NCBI GenBank assembly: GCA_009760855.2
Contig: WPIO01000036.1
Span: 2,902,001 to 2,966,000, forward strand
Reading direction: 5' to 3'
Origin: Cristatella mucedo
Lineage: Eukaryota > Bryozoa > Phylactolaemata > Cristatellidae
Length of the DNA: 64,000 nt
Below the pieces are notes generated by a model, which saw nothing but the letters and a program-made list of their open reading frames with translations, was not told where the DNA came from and made no database searches. Positions 63,931-64,000 of this stretch are shown here, piece by piece. Every line of letters starts with the position of its first letter. Position 1 is the first letter of the stretch. The translations under genes were made by a program, and so were the position numbers.

Positions 63931-64000
63931 AAATATAAGAAGGATTTAAAGGATTCAGTGCATGTTAGTAACCAAGGGCTGCTACTAAAACGTGGTCTAA

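Overview
This is nuclear DNA from an invertebrate animal. The reasons are a cytochrome P450 gene split into nine exons by introns of up to 9 kb, a family of animal-specific glycoprotein-hormone genes, many CR1/L2-type LINE copies with matching tRNA-derived SINEs, DNA-transposon remnants and long microsatellites. The phylum cannot be fixed from the window. There are no operons, rRNA genes, genuine tRNA genes or CRISPR arrays.

Layout. 1-890: LINE and SINE debris. 1957-22474 (+): one complete P450 gene. All eight introns were placed by hand at GT/AG sites with consistent phases, and the joined exons code for exactly 500 residues with every P450 signature. The introns hold a 500-base CT tract, LINE copies, a pogo-type transposon and a second terminal-inverted-repeat element. 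About 23-36 kb: repeat-rich intergenic DNA with fragments of two LINE families (A and B here), two SINE families and microsatellites. 36.4-54.2 kb: a segmental duplication in which a unit carrying a small secreted-hormone gene occurs three times (genes at 39234-39988, 42176-42971 and 51458-52136, all +). 54.2-62.5 kb: more LINE/SINE DNA, including the best LINE copy (56884-59681), which sits inside an older LINE with a visible target-site duplication. 62544-62762 (-): the last exon of a fourth, more conserved member of the same hormone family; the rest of that gene lies beyond the window.

The main discovery is the hormone cluster. The three tandem genes and the minus-strand exon fit glycoprotein hormone beta-5 (GPB5, the beta subunit of thyrostimulin): signal peptide, GC-x-VR start, CWGxCESW cystine-knot core, an intron just after that core, then the C-Y...V-x-L-x-x-C hairpin and CxC end. 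The fourth gene keeps the complete CxCxxC(x6)C tail of classical GPB5. The three tandem copies have lost that tail, while their upstream flank is almost unchanged between copies. This suggests a recently expanded, diverging set of secreted ligands beside a conserved parent gene. The P450 gene has no visible functional link to the hormones.
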